44,559 nucleotides of DNA, taken from positions 1-44,559 of the forward strand of contig JAJCZS010000015.1 in the NCBI GenBank assembly GCA_029262275.1, written 5' to 3'. The first letter of the stretch is position 1. Each line of letters begins with the position of its first letter. A program made the position numbers and the translations under genes. This DNA is from Deltaproteobacteria bacterium (GTDB taxonomy: Bacteria; Desulfobacterota_D; UBA1144; Nemesobacterales; UBA2774). Of the stretch, positions 33,836 through 41,690 are shown piece after piece. The notes beneath the pieces are model-generated. The model did not search any database. It saw only the letters and a program-made list of their open reading frames with translations, and had not been told where the DNA came from.

Positions 33836-34621
33836 TTATTGAACTGTTGAGCTTGTCTCTGGTTTGCTACCAGTGATTGCGCCTCTTATTTCATTCCATT
33901 TACTAGTGAGATATCTGTATGCAGACTCGGCTTCGCTTATTTTACCTTCACCAGCAAGTTCCAGGACACTGTGAATTTCAGAGACCGAATCTTCATTCTT
34001 CATAGACTCAGGCTCTATATGAGTGCATATCTCACCATAATTTAATATTATAATGCTTCTTGGATCAAAGCCAGAGAGCCAGTTTTCCAAATTGATAATG
34101 TTGTCACTCAATTCTTTAAGTGTTTCAGCTAAAGCTTGTGAGGTTCCCGCCTCTATTTTTCTTAATGCAGACTCAATATTCTCTTTTGACTGTTTGAGTC
34201 TACGGGTAGCCATTTCTACTTTGCCATTGTAATAGATCGCGTCTTGCTGAATTGCGCCAAACCCTGTGTGCGTATAAAAGTAATGCTTTTCTTCTTTTGA
34301 AAACATTAGAAACCACTCGAAAGGAATAAAATTCTCTGCACTGAAGATATTAATATTTACCTCTGATCCTACTGGGACGATGAAATAATTCTTATCTTCA
34401 TCTTGAAGAAAAAAACAATCTTGTATCTCTTCTTTATTGAGACCCAACTCGTTTGAGAGCGATTTTCTGAACTGGTCATATTCTGTTCCGAACCAAGCGG
34501 ACTGAGGTGTGGCGGGCCCGTCCCAGTATTTTTCATAGTAGGATACGTAGCTTTTCCAGTAGCTTTCCTTCTCTCTCGTTGACTCAATTGGTTGGTATAC
34601 CATAAGTACGCTAATTGCCAT
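33836..34621 (-). CDS. Soluble protein of unknown function in the light cluster
   Basis: A 261-residue protein without signal peptide or membrane segment. Its N-terminal half (VLMVYQPIESTREKESYW, GPATPQSAWFGTEY, FFLQDEDKNYFIVPVGSEVNINIF) has no motif I know, the middle is a coiled-coil-like Glu/Arg/Lys/Ala helix, and the C-terminal part is acidic. It lies between photolyase and RudS candidate. A 132-base gap before it has a possible promoter (TTGGCT at minus 34684-34689, 16-bp spacer, GATAAT at 34662-34667). Confidence 0.55.
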   Translation of the reverse strand: MAISVLMVYQPIESTREKESYWKSYVSYYEKYWDGPATPQSAWFGTEYDQFRKSLSNELGLNKEEIQDCFFLQDEDKNYFIVPVGSEVNINIFSAENFIPFEWFLMFSKEEKHYFYTHTGFGAIQQDAIYYNGKVEMATRRLKQSKENIESALRKIEAGTSQALAETLKELSDNIINLENWLSGFDPRSIIILNYGEICTHIEPESMKNEDSVSEIHSVLELAGEGKISEAESAYRYLTSKWNEIRGAITGSKPETSSTVQ

Positions 34622-34753
34622 GTTTAACCTCGGAAATTGAATGTAAGTATTTCAATATAGTATTATCTTTAGTTTAGCTAAAAAGCCAAAAACTCCCTAA
34701 TTTACTAAGTCAAATAAGTTTATTTCTCAATAAGTTAATCAGATTGGTCAAAG

Positions 34754-36136
34754 CTAGTCGATCTTAGTAAAAACTTCTTCCTTTTTAATCTTTGATATAT
34801 AATCATCATCAATTCTGCCCCCAGAGTATGCTTCATGGGCGAGATTTCTCATCTCATAATGATTAACTATGGGTTCATGGTAGGGAAGTTTGTAAGTAAG
34901 TGGGTTATGAATCTTCTCAGGCTCGAGATCTCTTAATTCTGGTATATATGTCTTAATATATTTACATTCTGGATCGAACTTTTGAGACTGGAGTATCGGA
35001 TTGAAGATCCTAAGGGGTTTAGGGTCTGCTCCGCAAGATGCTGACCACTGCCAGTTTCCTATGTCTACCGTCTCATCATAATCTATCAAATGGTCTCTAA
35101 AATGTTTATCTCCCCAACGCCAGTCGGTGAGGAGGTCTTTAGTAAGGAAAGATGCAACAATCATGCGTGCTCTACCGTGCATCCAGCCTTCTTCCTTGAG
35201 CTGTATCATGGCCGCATCCACAATTGGGTATCCGGTGCGCCCCTCTTTCCAGGCGTTATACCAGCTCTCATTGTTTATCCACTTTATGTTTCTTCTCTTT
35301 GCCTGAAATTCAATGTCTTTGGTCTCAGGGAAATAGTGCATAATGTGGTACCAAAACTCTCTCCACGCAAGCTCAGACACATATTGGTTTGCCTCAGGGG
35401 TTGCGCTGAGCGCAGCGTTGTATACCTTCCTGACGGATACCGTGCCAAACCTCAAATAAGGAGATAGTCTAGATGTGCCGTCAATATATGGGAAATTTCT
35501 TCTCTCATCATATTCTTTAAAGTTAAAACTCCACAATCTTTGGTCAGGATAATCCATTGGCCAGTGCGTATTCTCTGTGTGGCTTATTCCCTCTATAGTG
35601 TTTTCAAGTGACGTATTTAGAATCTCAGGAGAATTAATTCTCTTAGGTTGGGGAATTTCCTGACATTTAGGTTTCCCCTTCCAAAGTTTGTAAAAAGGGG
35701 TGAATACCTTGCGTTGTTCAATCTTTTCTGGAGGCACAAGAAATGTGTCTTCAAATTTTTTAAATTTGATCTCGTTTGATTTGCAAAAATGTTCTATTTT
35801 AAGATCTCTGCTTATCCCTGAGAACCCGTATGCACGGTTACAGTAAACAGAATCTGCACCATAAGTTCTTATGGTTCTAGGTATTGCTTCTTCTGCTTTT
35901 CCTTTTATCACAAATAAGTATGAACCAAGCTCTCTTAGGTCCTTGTCCAGTTTTCTAAGAGCATCAAAGAAGAATCCAAGTCGTTTGCTATCTCTTGGAT
36001 AACTCTCCAGTATGTCGTCGTCCAATACATATACTGGCAAAACTTCGCGGCTGTCCTCTATTACGTGAAAGAGTCCGGTGTTGTCTGCAACTCGAAGGTC
36101 TCTCTTAAACCAAAAAATGGCTCGCTCGTTCTTCAT
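34754..36136 (-). CDS. phrB: Class I DNA photolyase (cryptochrome/photolyase family)
   Basis: A 460-residue flavoprotein that splits UV-made pyrimidine dimers using blue light. The N-terminal alpha/beta domain starts IFWFKRDLRVADN (antenna site). The FAD domain has TSRLSPYLRFG (221-231), ELAWREFW (255-262), WMHGRARMIVASFLTKDLL (318-336), and GNWQW (360-364); GADPKPLRIFNP (369-380) is also typical. The start overlaps the stop of the upstream OMP gene (ATGA), so the two are translated together. Class I CPD type is likely; a 6-4 type is less so. Confidence 0.9.
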   Translation of the reverse strand: MKNERAIFWFKRDLRVADNTGLFHVIEDSREVLPVYVLDDDILESYPRDSKRLGFFFDALRKLDKDLRELGSYLFVIKGKAEEAIPRTIRTYGADSVYCNRAYGFSGISRDLKIEHFCKSNEIKFKKFEDTFLVPPEKIEQRKVFTPFYKLWKGKPKCQEIPQPKRINSPEILNTSLENTIEGISHTENTHWPMDYPDQRLWSFNFKEYDERRNFPYIDGTSRLSPYLRFGTVSVRKVYNAALSATPEANQYVSELAWREFWYHIMHYFPETKDIEFQAKRRNIKWINNESWYNAWKEGRTGYPIVDAAMIQLKEEGWMHGRARMIVASFLTKDLLTDWRWGDKHFRDHLIDYDETVDIGNWQWSASCGADPKPLRIFNPILQSQKFDPECKYIKTYIPELRDLEPEKIHNPLTYKLPYHEPIVNHYEMRNLAHEAYSGGRIDDDYISKIKKEEVFTKID

Positions 36137-37110
36137 AATCTTATAGTTATGCTGCCTCCAACAAATGGTGCTGTATCGAAATCTTCTTTTCTAATTCTTT
36201 TTCCGTTTTTATTCTCTAATTCAAGTTGTCCAAAAAAGAGCAATCCTCCATAACCATTAACTGTAAGGTATTTGTTTATGTCGTATGATACTCTTCCTAC
36301 CCACGGCATTGCCTTGAAATCTCCTATACCTTTTGGGAAATTGCCGTCTTTCTCAAGTCTAAATCTATTAAATTCATAGCCTATATTTGTTGCTACCTTA
36401 AATCCGTTTTTAAAGTCATAGGATATTTCAGCTTTAGGTCCAAAATCATTTCTTGCACCAACTGCTAGTGTAGTTAAACGGATACGATCAGTAATACCCC
36501 AATCAAGAAATCCGATAGGATAACCAATTACGCTATCCTCCAGTCGGCTTCCCACAAATCCTCCAAAACCTATTCTAAAGTTAGGACCGGTGGTGTAGCT
36601 TACTCCAGCCAATCCACCTAGTGTGAATGAGTCCCAGAAAGGAGCGTTAAATTCAGCTCCATATGAGATAACGGGCATGACAAAGACGCCCCAATTCTTA
36701 TTAACGGCATAAGTTACCCTCATGCTGTTATTTGAGATATTTACATTTCTCCACGGCCTAAGCCCGGCAAATCCTTTGGAGCCTGAGAAATCAAAATTAT
36801 AATAGTTATAAGTAGAGCCAAATGTTACTCGTAAGCGCTCAGTTGCTGTAAAGGTGGCATCATGACTGAACCCAAGTCTTGTTATGTTGAACTTCCCACC
36901 ACCGTCAATGTCGGTGTTGAACATATGCTCTGCATTTCCGTTTATCCTTACTGCCCATCTCTCAAAAAAAGTAAGCTCTTTTTTCTCTAATCTTTCCATT
37001 CTTTCTGGTTGGGCTTGAGAAAAGGTAGGGCTTAAAAAAAGGATTAAAGTAAAAACAACAAGAAATCTATACAACATGGAACTCATAATAACTGATCTAT
37101 TTTTTGTCAT
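36133..37110 (-). CDS. Outer-membrane beta-barrel protein
   Basis: A 325-residue exported protein. Residues 1-34 include a signal peptide (QAQ). The mature part has alternating hydrophobic strands separated by short turns (RLRVTFGSTYNYYNFDF, SMRVTYAVNKNWGVFVMP, FRIGFGGFVGSRLE, VATNIGYEFNRFRLE) and ends with the aromatic-type signature GGSITIRL that outer-membrane barrels need. It resembles the DUF6268 group. GGAGGAG precedes ATG. It lies in the light cluster with its own likely promoter and overlaps the photolyase gene by four bases. Confidence 0.75.
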   Translation of the reverse strand: MTKNRSVIMSSMLYRFLVVFTLILFLSPTFSQAQPERMERLEKKELTFFERWAVRINGNAEHMFNTDIDGGGKFNITRLGFSHDATFTATERLRVTFGSTYNYYNFDFSGSKGFAGLRPWRNVNISNNSMRVTYAVNKNWGVFVMPVISYGAEFNAPFWDSFTLGGLAGVSYTTGPNFRIGFGGFVGSRLEDSVIGYPIGFLDWGITDRIRLTTLAVGARNDFGPKAEISYDFKNGFKVATNIGYEFNRFRLEKDGNFPKGIGDFKAMPWVGRVSYDINKYLTVNGYGGLLFFGQLELENKNGKRIRKEDFDTAPFVGGSITIRL

Positions 37111-37141
37111 ATCTCCTCCAATGAAAACTCTCTCTCCAGCT

Positions 37142-37170
37142 ATTATAAGCGTTAGATCGAATGAATCAAA
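37142..37170 (-). promoter_or_regulatory. Internal sigma70-like promoter
   Basis: On the minus strand TTTGAT (37165-37170), a 17-bp spacer and TATAAT (37142-37147) lie about 30 bases before the OMP gene. The OMP-photolyase pair may be transcribed apart from the rest of the cluster. Confidence 0.5.
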
Positions 37171-37187
37171 GGGGAATTTAGTTAAAA

Positions 37188-38645
37188 TTAAATTTTTTGA
37201 TCAATAACAGCTTTGGAATTAGTTTTGATTGCTATATGTTTTTGGGCATCTTGAGCTATAGCTCTTATCATATCATCAAAAATAAAGCGGTGGATTGGGT
37301 ATAGGGATCGCCAGTAAAGAACTCCCCAAAGCCCTGAGGGTTCAAAAAGTGCTGTCTGTACAAGTCTTGTTCCATCTCCCTCCGGCATTGCCTGCCACTC
37401 AAGCCATGCTCTTCCTGGAACCTTCATCTCTGCCCTGAGCCTTAGTGTCTCAGGTCTTTCTATTTCTTCAACTCTCCAGAAATCAACCGCCTCTCCAGGT
37501 AGTAGTTCGAGAGGGTGTCTTCTGCCTCTGCGAAGCCCCGGTCCTCCCATTAATCTGTCAATTAGTCCTCTTATCTTCCATGCCCATTTCCAAACAAGCC
37601 AGCCTTTCTCGCCGCCCAGGCTAGTAAATGAGTTAAATACATCTTCAGGATCAACCGAGTCTATGTGTATTGACCTTCTCTCTGTTACAAGACCTCTCCA
37701 CTCAGATACGCTATATGTGGACTCTGTCCCTAATGCGCCGCTCCATCTTGTCTCCACTTCACCTTTGTTTACGTGATTTAGAGCGCGCTCAACTGATTCA
37801 ATATAGGGTAGGGGGTGTATTTCAGGAAACACCTCTTGAGCTTTTGTAGTGTCGCCAACAATAGGATGTATAACTCCCTCGATTAAAGGTACAGCAAGAG
37901 AGTTTGATATTGGTGTCACGAGTCCAACCCATATTGCAGCCAGCTTTGGTGCAAGCACTGGGACTGTAATTATTGTTCGTGTGAGACCTCTTACCTTTGC
38001 ATACCCGTCCATCATTTCCTTAAAAGTGAGTATGTTAGACCCTATATCAATTACACCTTTGTACTTAGTGTCCAAAGCCTTCACCAGATACCTCATTACA
38101 TCTTTTACGGCAATAGGTTGTACTTGATGGTGTATCCATTTTGGAGCTATCATGATAGGGAGCCTTTCCGTTAGGTATCTCACCATCTCAAAGGATGCAG
38201 AGCCTGATCCAATAATTGGGCCTGCTCTAAACTCAGTTGTAGGCAGACCTGCTCTAAGAATTTCTCCCACCTCGCATCTGCTTTTTAGGTGGTTAGAAAT
38301 CTCTTTTGCTTTAGGTAAAAGACCGCCAAGATATATTACGTGCTTAAGTTCTTGCCCCGCTTGAACAAAATTATTTGCAGCGTCTCTGTCTCTCTCTGCA
38401 TAGTTTTTTCCGCCGTACATTGAGTGTACAAGATAATATGCAGTATCTATATCTTTAAGTGCGGATTTGAGACTCTCTGGGTTTAACAAATCTCCGACGC
38501 ATATTTCAACTTTGTCCTGCCAAGGTCTTCCCTCAATTCTTGATGCATCTCTTACAAGCACTCTTACTTTAATCCCCTTTTCAAGTAGGTCAGAGATAAG
38601 ACGCCCGCCAATATATCCAGTTGCTCCAGTTACTAATACTTTCAT
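37188..38645 (-). CDS. SDR-family NAD(P)-binding protein with DUF2867 domain
   Basis: A 485-residue protein. The N-terminal half has the extended/atypical SDR nucleotide-binding motif VTGATGYIGG (5-14) and VGDLLNPESL, YLVHSM. The C-terminal half (about 300-470) is DUF2867, with SVSEWRGLVTERRSI, RGRRHPLELLPGEAVDFWRVEEI, LEWQA and FEPSGLWGVLYWRSLYPIHRFIF. The same fusion occurs near litR/photolyase in other bacteria. It is possibly involved in modifying a membrane lipid or quinone; substrate unknown. Fourteen bases after the sigma-factor gene. Confidence 0.85.
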   Translation of the reverse strand: MKVLVTGATGYIGGRLISDLLEKGIKVRVLVRDASRIEGRPWQDKVEICVGDLLNPESLKSALKDIDTAYYLVHSMYGGKNYAERDRDAANNFVQAGQELKHVIYLGGLLPKAKEISNHLKSRCEVGEILRAGLPTTEFRAGPIIGSGSASFEMVRYLTERLPIMIAPKWIHHQVQPIAVKDVMRYLVKALDTKYKGVIDIGSNILTFKEMMDGYAKVRGLTRTIITVPVLAPKLAAIWVGLVTPISNSLAVPLIEGVIHPIVGDTTKAQEVFPEIHPLPYIESVERALNHVNKGEVETRWSGALGTESTYSVSEWRGLVTERRSIHIDSVDPEDVFNSFTSLGGEKGWLVWKWAWKIRGLIDRLMGGPGLRRGRRHPLELLPGEAVDFWRVEEIERPETLRLRAEMKVPGRAWLEWQAMPEGDGTRLVQTALFEPSGLWGVLYWRSLYPIHRFIFDDMIRAIAQDAQKHIAIKTNSKAVIDQKI

Positions 38646-38659
38646 TGTTCCCTCAGTTT

Positions 38660-39835
38660 TTATAAATACCCTTTTAGCTTTTCGCCTTTTTTAGACGAAG
38701 CAATTTTTTTAAGTGCAGATTTTTCAATTTGTCTTATACGTTCTCTAGTCACTCCAAATTTAGTTCCTATTTCATCAAGAGTGTGCACTGTGGTGTTTCC
38801 AAAACCATATCGCATCCGAACAATCTCCTCTTCCTTCTCAGACAAGTTTGTTAGAAGCTCGCTAAGCAGCCCCTTCATGTTGCTATTATCAACAACATAT
38901 TCCTGCCCGCTTGAATTGCTGTCAGGCACAAAGTCCATATAGGTTCTCGATCGATCCTCTTTAATCGGATTGTCGAGTGAGAGAACCTTATCTGTACCAT
39001 CAAGCACTGCCTCTACTATATCCACGCTGAGTTTTGCTCTCTCTGCTATTTCTAAGGGCAGAGGCTTTCTCTCAAGCTCTTCCTGAAGCATGTATTTGGC
39101 TTTAAATACTTTACTCGATTGCTCAAGAACATATACGGGTACTTTAATTGTTCTTGTTTTCTCAGCAATAGCTCTAGTTACTGCCTGGTGAATCCACCAC
39201 GCTCCGTAAGTAGAGAATTTAAAACCCTTCGTGTGATCAAATTTTTCAACCGCTCTAATCAAACCTAAGTTTCCTTCCTGAACAAGATCAGTTAATCCAA
39301 GGCCTTTCCCAAGGTGTCTTTTTGCTATATTAATAACAAGTCGTAGATTGGCTCTTATAAATTTCGATTTTAGCTCACTAGCTTTTCTGTCGTAACTTTT
39401 CCTAGAAGCTAGGAGCTTATTTGTTTCTTGCTTGTTGGTTTCTCCAATTCTCTTGAGTTTTTTGTCTATCTTGATAATTCTATTGTTACATTCTTTTATC
39501 TGAGCACCAATCTCTTTTTCTTGATCGCCAGTTAAAAGCTTCTCATCCATTAAGTCCTTAAAATATACATAGAGCACTCTTTCTTCTTCAAATTTAGTCC
39601 ACTTATAATTAGTATTTTCTGAAGGGCTATTTGCCACTTTTTCAGATTTTTCTTCTATCGCGCTATGTTCAGGGCTCTCGTCATAATCATTATTTGAAAA
39701 TTCAATTTCGATATCGTTATCTAACCCTATATTCTCAGCAAAACCTTCAATACGTAAATCATCACTGGAATTATCGGAAAATATTTGAGAGTCTTCATAG
39801 TCTGTATGATCAAAACTGCTGTTTGTATAATCCAT
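38660..39835 (-). CDS. RpoD-family alternative (group 2-like) sigma factor
   Basis: A 391-residue sigma70-family protein. An acidic N-terminal extension (residues 1-80) is followed by region 1.2 (88-115), region 2 (156-236, including LVINIAKRHLGKGLGLTDL and FKFSTYGAWWIHQAVTRAI), region 3, and region 4 with HTLDEIGTKFGVTRERIRQIE (about 352-372). It lacks the long region 1.1 and non-conserved block of a housekeeping RpoD. It sits between fasciclin and SDR genes in the cluster; likely relays the light signal. Promoter class is not readable. Confidence 0.85.
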   Translation of the reverse strand: MDYTNSSFDHTDYEDSQIFSDNSSDDLRIEGFAENIGLDNDIEIEFSNNDYDESPEHSAIEEKSEKVANSPSENTNYKWTKFEEERVLYVYFKDLMDEKLLTGDQEKEIGAQIKECNNRIIKIDKKLKRIGETNKQETNKLLASRKSYDRKASELKSKFIRANLRLVINIAKRHLGKGLGLTDLVQEGNLGLIRAVEKFDHTKGFKFSTYGAWWIHQAVTRAIAEKTRTIKVPVYVLEQSSKVFKAKYMLQEELERKPLPLEIAERAKLSVDIVEAVLDGTDKVLSLDNPIKEDRSRTYMDFVPDSNSSGQEYVVDNSNMKGLLSELLTNLSEKEEEIVRMRYGFGNTTVHTLDEIGTKFGVTRERIRQIEKSALKKIASSKKGEKLKGYL

Positions 39836-39864
39836 TTAAATTCCCCCTATACTTTTTTATAATT

Positions 39865-39894
39865 GCCCGGGCCCTAAAGATGATCGACCCGGGC
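39865..39894 (-). other. GC-rich hairpin between fasciclin and sigma genes
   Basis: GCCCGGG (39865-39871) pairs with CCCGGGC (39888-39894) around AAAGATGATC-type loop. It lies just after the fasciclin stop. No T run follows on the minus strand, so it may lower rather than stop read-through to the sigma factor. Confidence 0.5.
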
Positions 39895-39909
39895 ACGTGT
39901 ATATTAGAT

Positions 39910-40404
39910 TTAATCAGGAATAATGACTGCATCTATTACATGTATAACACCGTTACTAGCCATTATATCGGCTGTTACAACTGTGGCGTTATCAACTTTT
40001 ACCACTCCGTCATTCACTGCAATCGGTATTCCTTTTCCATTTACAGATTTGGCCTCTTTTACTTTCACTACATCTGCAGAGGTTACTTTTCCAGGAACTA
40101 CGTGGTATGTAAGAATCGCCACGAGCTGTTCTTTGTTCTCTGGTTTTAGGAGATTCTCTACAGTTCCCTCTGCAAGAGCTGCAAATGCTTCATCCGTTGG
40201 TGCAAAAACAGTAAAAGGACCATCGCCCCTTAGGGTCTCTTCAAGCCCAGCTGCTTGTACTGCAGCTACTAGTGTTGTAAATGATCCTGCTTCAACTGCA
40301 GTGTCGACAATATCTTTACTGTCTTTACTGCCTGAGAATGCCTGTACTGACCCAAACACTAACACTGCTACCACCATCAACATCAAAGTCTTAAATTTGG
40401 TCAT
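39910..40404 (-). CDS. Secreted fasciclin-domain protein
   Basis: A 164-residue exported protein. CGGAGG on the minus strand fixes ATG 40404; a frame from 40437 has no ribosome site. A signal peptide (VQAF) precedes one fasciclin (FAS1) domain with [16 protein letters not shown] (H1), [10 protein letters not shown], and [13 protein letters not shown] (H2). Such domains mediate adhesion between cells or with polymers. First gene after the putative light-controlled promoter at 40524-40552; often light- or stress-induced in other bacteria, but that is inference here. Confidence 0.9.
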   Translation of the reverse strand: MTKFKTLMLMVVAVLVFGSVQAFSGSKDSKDIVDTAVEAGSFTTLVAAVQAAGLEETLRGDGPFTVFAPTDEAFAALAEGTVENLLKPENKEQLVAILTYHVVPGKVTSADVVKVKEAKSVNGKGIPIAVNDGVVKVDNATVVTADIMASNGVIHVIDAVIIPD

Positions 40405-40504
40405 GTAATACCTCCGAAAGTGTTTTTTTTGTTCCACCGACCGACTTATTTGCTTGACCTGCCACTGTCACCCATCAAAAGATACCAGTTGGGAATCAAG
40501 CAAA

Positions 40505-40521
40505 TGTCTATCAGATGTCTA
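40505..40521 (-). promoter_or_regulatory. Putative CarH/LitR operator, minus-strand promoter
   Basis: TAGACA occurs twice on the minus strand (complements of TGTCTA at 40505-40510 and 40516-40521), 11 bases apart. Both fit the nnTnnaCAnn core described for Thermus CarH, whose repeats are 11 bp apart. They overlap the expected transcription start of the fasciclin-sigma block. Confidence 0.5.
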
Positions 40522-40523
40522 AC

Positions 40524-40552
40524 AGTATAAACATGTGTATAATACATGTCAA
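40524..40552 (-). promoter_or_regulatory. Sigma70 promoter for the fasciclin-sigma block
   Basis: Minus strand: TTGACA (40547-40552), 17-bp spacer, TATACT (40524-40529). The spacer contains ACATGT twice, separated by seven bases (40532-40549), giving an imperfect palindrome as MerR-family regulators like to bind. Confidence 0.65.
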
Positions 40553-40675
40553 GCATTATTTTAAAGTTTCTATTAAACTGTTTAAGTTAAGTAATTCTAG
40601 GGAATCTGTATGTTTTTGTAGGAAGATCGAGGTTGATTAAGTTGATAATAAGATGTATTTGTGACAATTAGCATG

Positions 40676-40704
40676 TTGACAAATGTTAGACAATCCTTTA
40701 ACAT
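40676..40704 (+). promoter_or_regulatory. Promoter and operator of the B12-MerR gene
   Basis: TTGACA (40676-40681), 17-bp spacer, TAACAT (40699-40704). TAGACA at 40687-40692 is 11 bases from TTGACA in the same direction, again matching the CarH core and spacing, so autoregulation is likely. The start would fall at or near ATG 40711. Confidence 0.55.
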
Positions 40705-40710
40705 AAGTTT

Positions 40711-41682
40711 ATGAGCAAACCTGAACAAATAGAAGATAAAAAATATTCAATCAAAGTTGTATCAATGAGAACAGGCCTTAGTGCACATGCTATAAGGGCT
40801 TGGGAGAGAAGGTATAATGCGGTCTCTCCTAAAAGAGATTCCAATAACAGAAGATATTATACAGAAGATGATATAGAGAGACTTTCTCTATTAAAAAGGG
40901 CAACTGATGCTGGATTTGGGATTAGCCAGCTTGTTGCCTCTAGTGATGAAGAGCTTAAGGATCTAATTTCCTCTATGAATGTTATTGATCTGCCAGTCAA
41001 AACCAATCGATCCCAAAATGAAGTAATAGTAAACGTGCCAAACTCTACATATGAAAACTATGTGGAGAGTTTTATGAATGCACTTGAGCAGATGGACTCT
41101 AAAACACTTGAGAATGTTTTGATTCAGTCTGAGACTGATTATGGTCTAAATGGAATGATTGAAAATGTCCTGGTTCCCCTTATGGAAGAAATAGGTGAGG
41201 GCTGGAGAAAGGGAAACCTCAGAATTTCTCATGAGCATTTGGCCTCACATGTTATTAGAACTTTTTTGGGCGGAGTATTGGCAACACATAAATCTTCTCC
41301 TTCTGCTCCAAATGTTCTTGTTACCACTCCTACAGATCAATGGCACGATATTGGGGCATTGATAATTGCAGTTACAGCAGCAAGTGAAGGGTGGAACGTT
41401 ACATATCTTGGAGCAAATCTGCCTTCAGAAGAGATTGCAGGCTCGGTTAAGCAGAATAATTGCAGAGCTGTAATATTGAGCATCATTTATCCTGAAGATG
41501 ATCCTGTATTAGTACAGGAAATTAGAAAACTTAAGCGCTCACTTCCTGATAACGTGGCAATTGTAACAGGAGGCAGGGCCAGCGCCAGCTACAGAAAAGT
41601 GCTAGATGAAATAGGAGCTTTGCAGGTAGATAGCCTCTACAACATCAGAACCACTTTAGAATCTCTTAGATCAAAGAAATGA
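40711..41682 (+). CDS. Cobalamin-binding MerR-family photoreceptor regulator (CarH/LitR-type)
   Basis: A 323-residue DNA-binding light sensor. Residues 13-75 are a MerR winged helix (IKVVSMRTGLSAHAIRAWERRY, NNRRYYTEDDIERL). Residues 110-190 are the four-helix cap with Wx9EH (Trp165, Glu175, His176), the motif that sits on the adenosyl face of B12 in CarH. A Rossmann-like cobalamin domain follows, with TPTDQWHDIGAL placing His212 as lower axial ligand. In CarH, dark tetramers repress and light splits them. Arg166 replaces the next-to-Trp His of Thermus CarH. No ribosome site: probably leaderless. Divergent from the fasciclin-photolyase block. Confidence 0.88.
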   Translation: MSKPEQIEDKKYSIKVVSMRTGLSAHAIRAWERRYNAVSPKRDSNNRRYYTEDDIERLSLLKRATDAGFGISQLVASSDEELKDLISSMNVIDLPVKTNRSQNEVIVNVPNSTYENYVESFMNALEQMDSKTLENVLIQSETDYGLNGMIENVLVPLMEEIGEGWRKGNLRISHEHLASHVIRTFLGGVLATHKSSPSAPNVLVTTPTDQWHDIGALIIAVTAASEGWNVTYLGANLPSEEIAGSVKQNNCRAVILSIIYPEDDPVLVQEIRKLKRSLPDNVAIVTGGRASASYRKVLDEIGALQVDSLYNIRTTLESLRSKK

Positions 41683-41690
41683 TTCTCTGA

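Noticed and set aside
39631-40149. 172-residue plus-strand open frame, Tyr/Cys/His-rich
   Set aside because: It spans the sigma factor and fasciclin genes in antisense; composition is not that of a real protein.
39923-40408. 161-residue plus-strand open frame
   Set aside because: It is a shadow of the fasciclin gene, Thr/Ser/Ala-rich.
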